A stretch of DNA of 30,997 bases from CAZSHX01 sp964606895 (GCA_964606895.1 CAZSHX010000059.1:1-30997); one strand, 5' to 3'; shown: positions 1-8,462, counted from the first letter of the stretch. Notes: a model not told the origin generated them from the sequence alone. Made by a program: numbers and translations.

Positions 1-4
1 ACTT

Positions 5-472
5 ATGATCCTTATAAATTATATAGTAAGGTTTATAATGAATCATAACACTAGAGAATCTAATTTAAGAACAAGAGGGTTTCGTCAAGCTGTTATTGAA
101 GCTTATGATAACAGGTGTGCAGTATGTGGTTTGAAAATATTTTCGCCTGACTCAATATTCTGGGAGGTTGAAGCTGCCCATATTGTCCCAAATAGTTTGA
201 AAGGTAAAGATGATTTATGGAATGGAATTGCTTTGTGTCATCTTCATCATTGGGCTTTTGATGTAGGTTGGTTTACAATACAAGATGATTACAAGATTAT
301 ACTTTCTCCAAGAAGTAATGGTCTTCCAGAAGATTATGGTAAAATCGGTGAACAGCATTTTTTGCAAACAAATATATATAAAAATAGAAAAATATTATTA
401 CCTGATAGGGATTCTATTTATCCTCACAAGAATTCTCTTCAGTGGCATCGAGAAAATATTTATTATCCATAA
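5..472 (+). CDS. HNH endonuclease domain protein (possibly 5'-truncated by window edge)
   Basis: A probable metal-dependent DNA nuclease of the HNH superfamily. The core is visible: a CAVCG zinc knuckle near residue 38, the catalytic EAAHIVP histidine near residue 56, the WNGIALC asparagine segment, and the final CHLHHWAFD histidines. This layout matches the C-terminal HNH domain of predicted restriction endonucleases (COG3440 type), where the segment FRQAVIEAYDNRC leads into the domain. Such proteins usually carry an additional N-terminal domain. Here the frame stays open to the left edge of the window, so the gene may start upstream. Alternatively it is a stand-alone domain starting at the ATG at 5 or at 38 (MNHNTRESN). 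No Shine-Dalgarno sequence decides this. A small acidic gene follows 15 bases later. The domain call is firm; the substrate and any restriction role are inference. Confidence 0.8.
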   Translation: MILINYIVRFIMNHNTRESNLRTRGFRQAVIEAYDNRCAVCGLKIFSPDSIFWEVEAAHIVPNSLKGKDDLWNGIALCHLHHWAFDVGWFTIQDDYKIILSPRSNGLPEDYGKIGEQHFLQTNIYKNRKILLPDRDSIYPHKNSLQWHRENIYYP

Positions 473-487
473 ATCTAGAATATGTTT

Positions 488-664
488 ATGAAAAACAAAA
501 TAATATATAACTTAACAATTGAAGATATTCAGAAAGTGGCAGAAAAAGAAATTGATAGGGAATTGTCATATTCTGAAATTACACAATTAGAAGATTTAAT
601 AGCAGAAAAAATAAACTGGTATGATGCAATAGCAGATGCAATTAATGAAAATATTGCAAAATAA
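488..664 (+). CDS. Small acidic hypothetical protein (58 aa)
   Basis: An unrecognised small protein, probably entirely alpha-helical and rich in Glu, Asp and Ile. It contains LTIEDIQKVAEKEI, a helix, then EKINWYDAIADAINENI. Small proteins of this style occur as hypothetical genes in phage and accessory regions, but no function is known to me. The start could also be the ATG at 482, two codons upstream; MKNKII at 488 is chosen as the more typical N-terminus. It follows the HNH gene by 15 bases on the same strand, so co-transcription is likely. An inhibitor or immunity role for the nuclease is possible only by analogy of position and charge, with no direct evidence. Confidence 0.55.
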   Translation: MKNKIIYNLTIEDIQKVAEKEIDRELSYSEITQLEDLIAEKINWYDAIADAINENIAK

Positions 665-861
665 TCAATAAATTCATCAAAGAATTCATTGATGAATTTT
701 GTCTGGATGACTATTCAATTGACTGGGAAAAACTTGTCAAATTCAATTCTTTAGGAAAATAAATTCAATGCAACATTGCCGTAAAAGTCGTTGACAACGA
801 AGGATTAGAAGCCTTTGAAATTGTGAAGATTAAGATAAATGGAGAAATTGAAAGAAAGTAA
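664..861 (+). pseudogene. Decayed coding fragment with internal stop
   Basis: The frame beginning at 664 reads as protein-like sequence (INKFIKEFIDEFCLDDYSID onward to VKFNSLGK), meets TAA at 760-762, then continues in the same frame with coding-like sequence containing VKVVDNEGLEAFEIVKIKIN before TAA at 859-861. There is no good start codon. Charge pattern and the absence of frame drift suggest the remains of one gene of at least 65 codons broken by a nonsense change. The next stop and the start of the following gene (886) are in this same frame, so the fragment and the 229-aa gene could once have been linked. The family is unknown. Confidence 0.4.
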
Positions 862-885
862 ATTGAATTTTTTGGAAGAAAATAA

Positions 886-1575
886 ATGATATATCAGTTT
901 TCATTTGAATGTTGCACTCTTGACCTGTCATTTTTTTCAATTGAATCAGAAAATTCATTTGAAAAACTTCTTTCTTTTAACTCAAGCAAAGAAATTGCAA
1001 CTGAAACAAATGATATCATTGAAAAAACTATGGATTATTATAATTCCTATTGTTTTCCCTGCAAAATTAACAATAGTTGCATTTCTGAAATTATACTTAA
1101 TGATTCAAATCAAATTAAAAATCTTCTTGCAACAAAATATTATAATTTTTGGACAGATTTTGAATATGATGAAATAAATGAAACAGAATATGATCCAAAA
1201 AGAATTAAGTCAATTAAAGTTGAAAATATTGAAAGAGAAATTTATAATAGAATGAACCTTGATTATATAAGGAATAAAAAAGTCTTAGTTCAATACAATC
1301 ATGAAATTACACCACATTTGATTTTATTCGAATCAGAAAAAATGATAAATGAAATTAAAATTAAAAAAATATATTCCGATTTAAATAATTTGATATTAGA
1401 AAAAGAAAAATTAATTGTTGCTTTCAAAATTGATAAAGACATTTATTATTTCAATAATATTAAGTCAAGTGGATGGTTTGAACCTTATGTTAACTATAAG
1501 ATTATAAGTTATGGAGAAAATCCTTATGAAGACAATGAATTAATAAAATCATTCGATGATCGGTATTTAATATAA
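886..1575 (+). CDS. Hypothetical protein (229 aa)
   Basis: Not recognised. The predicted soluble protein is rich in Asn, Lys, Ile and Glu and has no signal peptide or membrane segment. Two cysteines lie in MIYQFSFECC at the N-terminus and a C-x2-C-type group (FPCKINNSC) lies near residue 60; the latter could bind metal, but no second pair is obvious. A GGAAG stretch lies about eight bases before the ATG. Codon use is very AT-rich, like the rest of 1-1900, consistent with an accessory or horizontally acquired patch. Immediately after the stop, the same frame runs into the first copy of the nested repeat (1594-1757). Confidence 0.55.
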   Translation: MIYQFSFECCTLDLSFFSIESENSFEKLLSFNSSKEIATETNDIIEKTMDYYNSYCFPCKINNSCISEIILNDSNQIKNLLATKYYNFWTDFEYDEINETEYDPKRIKSIKVENIEREIYNRMNLDYIRNKKVLVQYNHEITPHLILFESEKMINEIKIKKIYSDLNNLILEKEKLIVAFKIDKDIYYFNNIKSSGWFEPYVNYKIISYGENPYEDNELIKSFDDRYLI

Positions 1576-1593
1576 GATAGAAAAAAAGAGCAG

Positions 1594-1757
1594 AAAACCT
1601 TATCTTTAATGCAGACCTTAGTAGCACGGTTTCAATTGTTTTTCATTAACCTTATTACATTATTCGAGTTATGAAAATGGAGTTCAATAATGTAATAAGG
1701 TCGGGAATTGCGATGATGTCAATGCTACTAAGGTTGTTTTTGATGATAATGTTTATG
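1594..1757 (+). repeat. Nested inverted-repeat element, copy 1 (R1)
   Basis: About 164 bases that align almost without gaps to the reverse complement of 9076-9241 (R2). Two nested pairs of perfect arms are visible. The outer pair is ACCTTAGTAGCA (1615-1626) with TGCTACTAAGGT (1723-1734). The inner pair is ACCTTATTACATTATT (1649-1664) with AATAATGTAATAAGGT (1686-1701). The spacers are 22 and 21 bases and the central loop is 21 bases, so the structure is nearly symmetrical. A third outer pair, AACCTTAT (1596-1603) with ATAATGTT (1746-1753), has one mismatch. It could form a long hairpin or cruciform. It may be a MITE/REP-like element or a structured RNA. Confidence 0.7.
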
Positions 1758-1810
1758 GATTTGAAGTTCGAGGACCAATCCACACGCCAATACTTCCGTA
1801 TCTAAAATGA
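1691..1810 (+). pseudogene. Open, coding-like tail overlapping repeat R1
   Basis: From 1691 an uninterrupted frame of 39 codons contains DDVNATKVVFDDNVYGFEV and ends PYLK at a TGA (1808-1810). It has no start codon. The piece DDVNATKVVFD is shared with R2 (minus strand, DDDNATKVIFD) and partly with R3 (DDDNAKWDDF), and differences between copies look largely conservative. This suggests the repeat contains the remnant of a protein-coding gene, or was inserted in one. The rest of the 1576-1900 interval (1811-1900) shows nothing I can identify. Confidence 0.3.
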
Positions 1811-1900
1811 AACTCTGCAACAAGAGAAACAAAAACCCCATAAATTATATCATTTTGGATATTGATAAAAATTTTGATAATGTTTGAATTCCGGAATCTA

Positions 1901-3529
1901 TTACCTTCTAAAAAAAAGAACTGATTCAGTCTGATTCTCGGTATAAATTAAGCAAATGTAAAGTCCAATTGCAAGATTAAAATTGCTCAAATCTTTTGTA
2001 TGCCGCCCGGATTTTTTGAATGAATTTTCAGAATAGACTTCGTTTCCCAACAAATCAGCAACTTTTAATTTGATATTGCTGTCCTCTGAAAGTGAGAATG
2101 AAATCAAAGAATACTCTTTAAAGGGATTCGGGAAAACCTGAACATTATGGATTACTTTGTATTTTGCTTCTTCAGTACTTTTCACGGAAACTTTAATCCT
2201 CGCAGAATCCTTATATTTTGACCAATATTCAGAAAATGAAGCAAAAATTTCCAGACTGTCCTGATAATTAGATGCTTTCAGTGTAGGTTCAATTGTAACC
2301 AGTGGATTCCAATCCTCCCAGTAGTTGCCTTTATTGTGGAATCTGTACTTCATTTCTTTCATATAATAAGCACCATACCATCTTTTACACTCAGACTGCA
2401 AAAACCACTTATATTCCTTATCCGGTTCAATTGTCGTATCACCGGCAAACCAAAAATTATCTTTATTATCCAAAATTTCAATTTCGTTAAAAAATATATC
2501 GCCGCTGAAAATTCTATTAATTTTTTGTGTTTTGAAACTATCAACAATTTTAATGATTTCAGGATAATCAAGGTCTGTTCTCTCATTGTAGTAAAACCAG
2601 TCAACTTCAAATGGACTGTCTGCATGAACATCATCCTGAGCCGTACCAATGCTGTAGATAACGTTCTGAAGATGATAAGCAGAATAATTATTTATAGTAA
2701 AATAACTTCCCCATTCGTTGTTATCACCCGCCCAAATTTCATAAGCTCTTCCATTACTTGGGAAATAAATTCCAAACTTAGTTGAATTATTAATGCTGTC
2801 AATAACAAATATACACAAACCCCAACAGTCAGTTATAACAGGTTCACCTAAAAATGGAATATTGATTTGTTGCGAATTACCTTTATAACTAATTGTATCT
2901 CTTGCTACAAAGTTCAAATTCATGCTGTTAGGTCTGAGAAAATTTCTATTGTTACTACCTACGGACATATTATGCTTACCATCCCCAAACCACCAGTTAT
3001 TCCATTCGAAATCAATTTCATCCCTATATTGTAATCTTGATTTAGTGGATTTAAAAATATAGCTAACTGGTGAAGCCAGCCAGAATGCCTGAGTGATTTT
3101 ATCTCTTTCATCAAATTTAGAAAATTTACACAACGAAGCATAAGTACCGTATTTTAAACAAAATGTGGAGTGTAACATTGGTTGGAGATCATCTTCGTGA
3201 TAAGATGACGGCTTCATATTCAGAATAAAACCATTATGTGTCCGAACTATTTCTGAATTTGGAGCAAATTCCCTGTCTCCGCAATTCCATTTAAACCATG
3301 CTTTCAGAGCAGTATCGCCAAAGTCTGATTTCCAGATATTTCTCGAAAAAATTGAGCCGGAGCTATCAATATTTTTATAAACTTTTACGGATTCATAATT
3401 GAAATCATCAAATAAATACCAATTGTTTCTTGCAAATATTGAAGAAAAAGACACCAGAAGCACTAATATAATTACTACTAAAGAACCGGAATTAAATATC
3501 CGGGTTACAGTCTTTTTCCAATATTTCAT
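1901..3529 (-). CDS. Secreted GH16-type glycoside hydrolase with T9SS sorting domain
   Basis: A probable extracellular polysaccharide hydrolase or transglycosylase (laminarinase/agarase/carrageenase-like clan). The catalytic centre is the motif DEIDFEW (E171, D173 and E175 in the 542-aa form), the E-x-D-x-E pattern of GH16, preceded by YGTYASLCKF and QAFWLASP, which match the strands leading to that site. An N-terminal hydrophobic segment (LVVIILVLLVSFSSIFA) is a signal peptide. Residues from about 465 to the end, beginning VQVFPNPFKEYS and ending SVLFFRR, form a type A T9SS C-terminal sorting domain, so the enzyme should be exported and surface-anchored or released. I chose ATG 3529; the longer frame from 3571 needs a TTG and would put 14 extra residues before the signal peptide. 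The substrate cannot be told. Confidence 0.82.
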   Translation of the reverse strand: MKYWKKTVTRIFNSGSLVVIILVLLVSFSSIFARNNWYLFDDFNYESVKVYKNIDSSGSIFSRNIWKSDFGDTALKAWFKWNCGDREFAPNSEIVRTHNGFILNMKPSSYHEDDLQPMLHSTFCLKYGTYASLCKFSKFDERDKITQAFWLASPVSYIFKSTKSRLQYRDEIDFEWNNWWFGDGKHNMSVGSNNRNFLRPNSMNLNFVARDTISYKGNSQQINIPFLGEPVITDCWGLCIFVIDSINNSTKFGIYFPSNGRAYEIWAGDNNEWGSYFTINNYSAYHLQNVIYSIGTAQDDVHADSPFEVDWFYYNERTDLDYPEIIKIVDSFKTQKINRIFSGDIFFNEIEILDNKDNFWFAGDTTIEPDKEYKWFLQSECKRWYGAYYMKEMKYRFHNKGNYWEDWNPLVTIEPTLKASNYQDSLEIFASFSEYWSKYKDSARIKVSVKSTEEAKYKVIHNVQVFPNPFKEYSLISFSLSEDSNIKLKVADLLGNEVYSENSFKKSGRHTKDLSNFNLAIGLYICLIYTENQTESVLFFRR

Positions 3530-3738
3530 AAATAATTCGAATTTTCCAAAAGAATTAATACGAATCTCCAAATTCTAATCAAAATGTTTTTTGTAAGCTA
3601 ACTTCTCAATAAATTTAGCGACAAAATATTCATTAAAGTATTGTAAACTTTAATAATTCCAAAATATAAAATTAAAAATGTCTGTGCCGATTCAACTAAA
3701 CATTACAAAAAAATTAACTGAAATTGAATCACATCCTC

Positions 3739-4605
3739 TCAGCCAAATATCACACCTCTCATCGAAAGTGAACCCATTGTTACTTTTTCGTTGAAGAAAT
3801 GGATGTTGTCGTTCGCTTCAGATGCACCAAGTGAATAAAGCAAAGGAAGATAGTGGTCGTTTGTCGGAATGCTGAGCAAAGCCGATTTGCCGAGTTTTTG
3901 GTAATTGATTAATTCGGAATATTTTTTCTCGCTGATGAGTTTTTTAGAAATTTCATCAAACTCCAAAGCCCAGTCGTGTGCTTTATCCGACCAGTCAATC
4001 CTGCCAAGATTATGGACAATATTGCCCGAGCAAAAAATTAGTACTCCTCTTTTTCGCAGGAAATTGAGCTTTTTACCAAGTTCAAAATGGAAATCCCCGG
4101 GTTGGTTGAAATCCATACTCAATTGAATAACAGGAATATCTGCCTTGGGGAACATCTTGATAAGCACAGACCAAGTTCCATGGTCAAGCCCCCATTCAAA
4201 ATCCTTGCTGATTTCGGGATTACTTACGGATTTTATTATATCCCCGGCAAGTTTGACATCGCCCGGAGCAGGATAGCTCAGGGCATACAGCTCTTTAGGA
4301 AAACCGTAAAAATCGTAAATCGTTTTAGGATTTTCCATCGAAGTAACAAAAGTTCCTTTCGTTAGCCAATGAGCCGACACAGACAGGATTGCCGTAGGTT
4401 TCGGTATGTTTTTGCCGATTTCTGCCCAATTGAGAGTGAATTCATTATTCTCGATTGCATTTGTGGGACTGCCGTGCCCGACAAAAACGACAGGCATGGG
4501 TGCAGACTTTTCTCTGAATGTTTCTGCAAAAGAATCAAGCTGACTGATACTGTTTATCATAATTCCACCTGTTACTGATATTTTTATAAAATTTCTTCTA
4601 TCCAT
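3739..4605 (-). CDS. Exported LigB-family extradiol dioxygenase (4,5-DOPA dioxygenase-like)
   Basis: Resembles YgiD-type 4,5-DOPA extradiol dioxygenases, which open catechol rings using a bound metal. Conserved histidines are seen in GHGSP (H44), SAHW (H79), DHGTW (H142), GNIVHNLG (H198) and NDHYLP (H251). The N-terminus MDRRNFIKISVTGG carries a twin-arginine RR-x-F-x-K motif followed by a hydrophobic stretch, so export by Tat is likely; family members I know are usually cytoplasmic, making this unusual. The start ATG at 4605 lies inside the last codons of recQ (eight-base overlap) and is preceded by AAGGAAGG about ten bases upstream, indicating translational coupling. A longer frame reaching 4824 would lie inside recQ and is rejected. 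The physiological substrate is unknown. Confidence 0.82.
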   Translation of the reverse strand: MDRRNFIKISVTGGIMINSISQLDSFAETFREKSAPMPVVFVGHGSPTNAIENNEFTLNWAEIGKNIPKPTAILSVSAHWLTKGTFVTSMENPKTIYDFYGFPKELYALSYPAPGDVKLAGDIIKSVSNPEISKDFEWGLDHGTWSVLIKMFPKADIPVIQLSMDFNQPGDFHFELGKKLNFLRKRGVLIFCSGNIVHNLGRIDWSDKAHDWALEFDEISKKLISEKKYSELINYQKLGKSALLSIPTNDHYLPLLYSLGASEANDNIHFFNEKVTMGSLSMRGVIFG

Positions 4606-7234
4606 TTTTCGTGATTTCCTTCCTTGCAAGTGCCATTCCAATCCTAAGTACGGGATAATCAACATTGAAGGGAAGTTTTTCAACAATGTCTTTGAGTATA
4701 GCTCTCGGATTTTTTCGTAAAAAAGCAAGTATATAGTTGTAGTCACGTTCTTCGATAACGAGTTCTCGCCTGAGTTCAATGCCGCTTTCAATTGCTTCCT
4801 GAATAAACTTAGCCGCTTCGGCAATCGGTATTTTGGTTGATTTCAAAGCTTCGTCCAGCTTTTTACCTTTTTGGAGCAAAGTTGCTAACTTCAATGCATT
4901 TTCGGAAAGCGTACTTATGGTTTGAACTTCGTCATTACTTGAAAAATCAATAATTTTTTTAACAAACTGCTCTCCAAACCTTGAGATGAACATATAGCCG
5001 ATACCGTCAATTTCTTCAAGCTGTTTCAGAGTTCGGGGAGCTTTGGCGGCAATATTCCTGATTGTTTTGTCGCTGGCAATGGCACGCGGGACAATTCCCT
5101 GAATCGAAGCAATTTCTTCTCTCAGTTGATTCAAATGGCTGAGTAAAATATTAGATTCTTCCGAAAAATCGGATTTTTTCTCTGAAATGAATTTTTTGAC
5201 AGATGTTCCTTTGATGAGTTCAGTACCTTTGGGAGTAATGTAAAGAGTAGGATAAAGCCCCGGAGAGATAGCAATTATTGATTCTTCGATAGCTTCTTCC
5301 AGTAAGAGTTTTATTCCGTTTGATTTGTAATTTTTCAGACTTCCGAAAGCACGTGTATTTTTCAGATTATAAGTCAGGATTTTGGGAGATTCCTTGCCGA
5401 TTAAAACATCAACAATGATGGTTTTGCCAAACTTTCTGTTTAGCTCGGCAACGGCAAGTGCAATCTTTTTCATATCTTCAATTGAAACAGCAGAAAGATT
5501 TTTGGATTTGGTTATTGAACCCTTGCAACTACTGCATCTGCCGCAAACTCCGGTAATATCGGACTCCATGAAATATTCAAGGATATAATTCCTTTTGCAG
5601 TCTTTGGTTTGTGCATATCGGAGGACCATATCAAGTTTTTGAAAAGCTCTGTCCCTTCGCATTTCAATTTTTTCAAAATCAATCGGAAGGCGGTTAATCG
5701 GCATTCTTTCCATTTTCAGAACCAATCCTCTTGCAGTTCCCGGAGGAATAAACTTCAGCATTCTTGCATACTCGAAAGATTGAATTGAAGAAAGCAAATC
5801 GTCATATTTCATCATGAACTTAGAAGCGGCATGATTCATGTCAAATTCCACAAGCTGATTGAACGCATCGCTTCCGGCACTTCGGAGCAACGCCTCAAGA
5901 GCTTGCTTTTTGATTCCCGTGGCATTGTTGAAATACTCAATCAGTCTTTCCCTGGAGGTTGTGAATTGAATTGATGAATAGCCCTGCGTTGAGCCGCGCA
6001 TTAGGATATTGTTCTTTTCCAGTAGCGTCAGAACCGATGAAACAGTAAAGTTGGGCACAAAAGCTCGGTTGGCAATTTCATTTTCATCAAGATAAATCGG
6101 TTGCATGGGTTTGCTTCCCACCTGAGTTGAGTTAACATCGTAAATCGTGTCGTAAACTGCTTTGATGTCTTGCTTATCGGGATGAGAAGAGTTTATGAAA
6201 AATTCCATCAGGTTTTTGTCGGCGTACTGCCAAAGTAAATAGCAGTTTGCGGGGATTCCGTCCCTTCCGCCGCGTCCGGCTTCCTGATAGTAACCTTCGA
6301 GCGTCTGGGTGAAATCTACGTGGATAACATTCCTAACGTCGGGCTTGTCAATTCCCATACCGAAAGCATTTGTAGCCACAATAACTTTGTATTTATCGCT
6401 GAAGAAGCTGTCCTGAACATGGTTGCGGTAGTTATCCTGATAGCCTGCATGATAGGGCTGAGCGGGAACTCCTTCGGCAGTTAGGTCTTTGCTGAATTGT
6501 TCGACTCGCTTTCGTGAACCGCAGTAGATTAGTGTTGAACCTTCCTTTGTGTCCTTTATTATTTCGGCAATCTTTGCTACTTTATCTTTCGTTTCCAATG
6601 TAATATAATTCAGATTCGGTCTGTCGAAGCCTCGGATGAATTTGGCGGTACTTCGCATTTTTAAAGTATAAACAATATCTTCCTGAACTTCGGGAGTCGC
6701 CGTTGCAGTCAAGGCAATTATCGGAGGTCGGACAATCTGCTCGATTACTCTGATGATTGTCAGGTAAGCAGGGCGGAAATCGTGCCCCCATTCCGAAATA
6801 CAATGTGCTTCGTCCACAGCAAGAAACGAGATATTAATTGCTTTCAGGTCTTCAAGAAAGCGGGAACTTTCCAGACGTTCGGGAGCAAGATAGACAAGTT
6901 TGTATTTCCCGTTGATTGTATCCTGGATGCGGGCATTAACCTCGGTGTACGGCAAACTTGAATTGATGAAAGTTGCCGGGATATTCAATTTCTGAAGTAC
7001 ATCCACCTGATCTTTCATTAAAGCAATCAGCGGCGAAATTATAAGTGCAGTTCCCTCCATTAGCAACGCAGGCAACTGAAAACAAAGCGACTTGCCTCCG
7101 CCTGTGGGCATAATCACCAGTGTGTCATTCTTGTTCAGAATTGATTCGATAGTTTCCCTTTGTCCGCCTTTGAAACTATCGTAACCAAAATATTTCTTCA
7201 ATGCCGAATTTATTTGCGATTCATCTATACTCAA
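4598..7234 (-). CDS. recQ: ATP-dependent DNA helicase RecQ
   Basis: A 3'-5' SF2 DNA helicase acting in recombination and fork repair. Visible in order: Walker A PTGGGKS (about residue 42), DEAH box VDEAHCISEWGHDFRP (about 139), motif V/VI ATNAFGMGIDKPDVR and YYQEAGRGGRDG, the RecQ-C zinc cluster (C-KRNYILEYF through VCGRCSSC), a winged helix, an HRDC domain around APRTLKQLEEIDGIG, and a C-terminal helix-turn-helix region of the HTH_40 kind ending ALARKEITKNG. No ATG precedes Walker A. A TTG at 7234 with GGAG six bases upstream gives MSIDESQINSALKKYFG, typical of the family; a TTG at 7246 is less well placed because it overlaps that ribosome site. The last codons overlap the downstream dioxygenase gene. 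Confidence 0.96.
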   Translation of the reverse strand: MSIDESQINSALKKYFGYDSFKGGQRETIESILNKNDTLVIMPTGGGKSLCFQLPALLMEGTALIISPLIALMKDQVDVLQKLNIPATFINSSLPYTEVNARIQDTINGKYKLVYLAPERLESSRFLEDLKAINISFLAVDEAHCISEWGHDFRPAYLTIIRVIEQIVRPPIIALTATATPEVQEDIVYTLKMRSTAKFIRGFDRPNLNYITLETKDKVAKIAEIIKDTKEGSTLIYCGSRKRVEQFSKDLTAEGVPAQPYHAGYQDNYRNHVQDSFFSDKYKVIVATNAFGMGIDKPDVRNVIHVDFTQTLEGYYQEAGRGGRDGIPANCYLLWQYADKNLMEFFINSSHPDKQDIKAVYDTIYDVNSTQVGSKPMQPIYLDENEIANRAFVPNFTVSSVLTLLEKNNILMRGSTQGYSSIQFTTSRERLIEYFNNATGIKKQALEALLRSAGSDAFNQLVEFDMNHAASKFMMKYDDLLSSIQSFEYARMLKFIPPGTARGLVLKMERMPINRLPIDFEKIEMRRDRAFQKLDMVLRYAQTKDCKRNYILEYFMESDITGVCGRCSSCKGSITKSKNLSAVSIEDMKKIALAVAELNRKFGKTIIVDVLIGKESPKILTYNLKNTRAFGSLKNYKSNGIKLLLEEAIEESIIAISPGLYPTLYITPKGTELIKGTSVKKFISEKKSDFSEESNILLSHLNQLREEIASIQGIVPRAIASDKTIRNIAAKAPRTLKQLEEIDGIGYMFISRFGEQFVKKIIDFSSNDEVQTISTLSENALKLATLLQKGKKLDEALKSTKIPIAEAAKFIQEAIESGIELRRELVIEERDYNYILAFLRKNPRAILKDIVEKLPFNVDYPVLRIGMALARKEITKNG

Positions 7235-7389
7235 TGGTATCTCCAAAATAATATCCTCAATAAGCCAAATGCAAATTAAGATAAAACTACCAAATAAATT
7301 CCATATTTTTTATAAATCTGCAAAAAGAATTACAAAATTAAATAATCATAGAAATTTTGAACAATAATTCGCTGTTCGGAAATAAAAAA

Positions 7390-7423
7390 CCACCCCGAAA
7401 GTATCTTCTTCCGGGGTGTGTGG
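7390..7423 (-). terminator. Rho-independent terminator after the 7475-8371 gene pair
   Basis: A GC-rich stem (CACCCCG at 7391-7397 pairing with CGGGGTG at 7412-7418, extended by CCA/TGG) stands out in AT-rich surroundings. On the minus strand it is followed by a T-run (GGTTTTTTATTT). It lies about 50 bases beyond the stop at 7475, between that gene and recQ. A weaker T-run on the other side would make it partly bidirectional. Confidence 0.75.
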
Positions 7424-7474
7424 TTTGCTTTTTCTGTTGATCCTTAAAGTACAACACAAAAATTTCAACTAAAT

Positions 7475-7954
7475 TCATACAAATATATCTTGTGCATCCA
7501 AATTAATTTCTAAATTTGGGAAAATTGAATTTATATTTTTTTTGTAAACAACTGGAAATTTCTTCAATACCTCATCTTTTAGATCTTTAAAATGATATAC
7601 ACTACTAAGAATATAACCATTCATTTCATAACTACATAGAGCGTATTCTATATCTTCATTATATTCAAAGCACTTATTAACAAAATTAGTAATCACGTTC
7701 AACTCATCTTTAAATGAATCTTTATGAAAATACTGATCTGGTAAGCTAATTAACAATTCATCATAATCTTCATCATTGGTACCGATAAAAGCAACTAAAA
7801 TTTGTTTACCCTCAAAAAAATCTGTTTGATTCTTTCCTTCAGTTAATCCCAGCTTTCTCAAACAATCCATCTTTGATGATAATGAGTCAATTATATTCTT
7901 ACTAATAAGCGATATTTCAAAATATTCTCCCGAATAATCCAAACATTCTCCCAT
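7475..7954 (-). CDS. Hypothetical acidic protein (159 aa), partner of MNT gene
   Basis: Not recognised. It is a soluble acidic protein without signal peptide or membrane helices, with an alternating alpha/beta look (ISLISKNIIDSL, GKQILVAFIGTNDEDYDE, DIEYALCSYEMNGYILSS). The ATG at 7954 follows AGGTGAAA closely. It starts 42 bases after the stop of the nucleotidyltransferase gene on the same strand and is followed by a strong terminator, so the two form a transcription unit. The usual partner of an MNT protein is a HEPN toxin with an R-x4-6-H motif; I do not see that motif here, so it should not be called HepT. Confidence 0.55.
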   Translation of the reverse strand: MGECLDYSGEYFEISLISKNIIDSLSSKMDCLRKLGLTEGKNQTDFFEGKQILVAFIGTNDEDYDELLISLPDQYFHKDSFKDELNVITNFVNKCFEYNEDIEYALCSYEMNGYILSSVYHFKDLKDEVLKKFPVVYKKNINSIFPNLEINLDAQDIFV

Positions 7955-7996
7955 TTTTTTTCACCTTTCAATTCTCAATTCACAATTTCTTTTTTC

Positions 7997-8371
7997 CTAC
8001 CCGGGTATATCTACATAAACCGTTGTGCTATCTTCAATATTAATTATCAACTCAGAATCTTTGGGATAAATTTTAACTCCCATTTTGATTGCTTCAGCAA
8101 ATGGAGAAAATTTTTCGTAAAGGTCAGATTCTTCGATTGGGTGAGGCTCAATTCTTGTATCAAATTTGGGAGTAAGCATTAATAATTTGACTTGTGTGTC
8201 AAATCTATGCTCAAGCTTTTTATAAATAACCGCAATGTCAATGTCACTATACTGGTTAAAGGTGCCTCTTGAATAAGAGCCAAACAAGTATGCCGCAGAT
8301 ATTTGAGAATCTGATGAAGTTAAATAGTCAACGTAATCGCTTGCTATTCTGATAGCTTGTTCTTTATCCAT
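7997..8371 (-). CDS. MNT-type nucleotidyltransferase domain protein
   Basis: A small (124-aa) polymerase-beta-fold nucleotidyltransferase. The signature AAYLFGSYSRGTFNQYSDID (near residues 25-44) matches GS-x2-RG-x-n-SDIDI; the two aspartates bind the metal, and a further acidic residue is expected in the strand around KFDTRIEPHP. Proteins of this size are typically the MntA half of HEPN/MNT (type VII) toxin-antitoxin pairs, AMPylating and neutralising the HEPN RNase. No HEPN gene is found on either side: downstream is an unknown 159-aa protein and upstream only a decayed frame. It may be an orphan antitoxin, a housekeeping nucleotidyltransferase, or part of a pair with a divergent partner. 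The ATG at 8371 has no clear ribosome site. Confidence 0.82.
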   Translation of the reverse strand: MDKEQAIRIASDYVDYLTSSDSQISAAYLFGSYSRGTFNQYSDIDIAVIYKKLEHRFDTQVKLLMLTPKFDTRIEPHPIEESDLYEKFSPFAEAIKMGVKIYPKDSELIINIEDSTTVYVDIPG

Positions 8372-8462
8372 AATCGGTATTCAAAAATTTTTTTAAGCCA
8401 AGATTTAATATTTTTTTCTTTATCTTCCATAAAATTTAGAAACGAACAGATGGAAAAATATT

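Noticed and set aside
1594..1757. Complete insertion sequence or retron
   Set aside because: No transposase or reverse transcriptase lies near, and no target-site duplication was found.
2336..2785. 149-codon plus-strand frame inside the GH16 gene
   Set aside because: Antisense shadow of a gene with a catalytic motif and sorting domain.
4606..4824. N-terminal extension of the LigB-like gene
   Set aside because: It would run far inside recQ; the ATG at 4605 has the ribosome site and the twin-arginine leader.
7475..7954. HEPN toxin (HepT) assignment for the 159-aa protein
   Set aside because: No R-x4-6-H motif and the length and sheet content do not fit; position beside MNT alone is not enough.
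8344..8430. 28-codon frame on the minus strand (MEDKEKNIKSWLKKIFEYRL onward) overlapping the start of the MNT gene
   Set aside because: Lysine-rich by composition, out of frame with MNT, and too short to support; it could be a leader peptide but nothing shows it.
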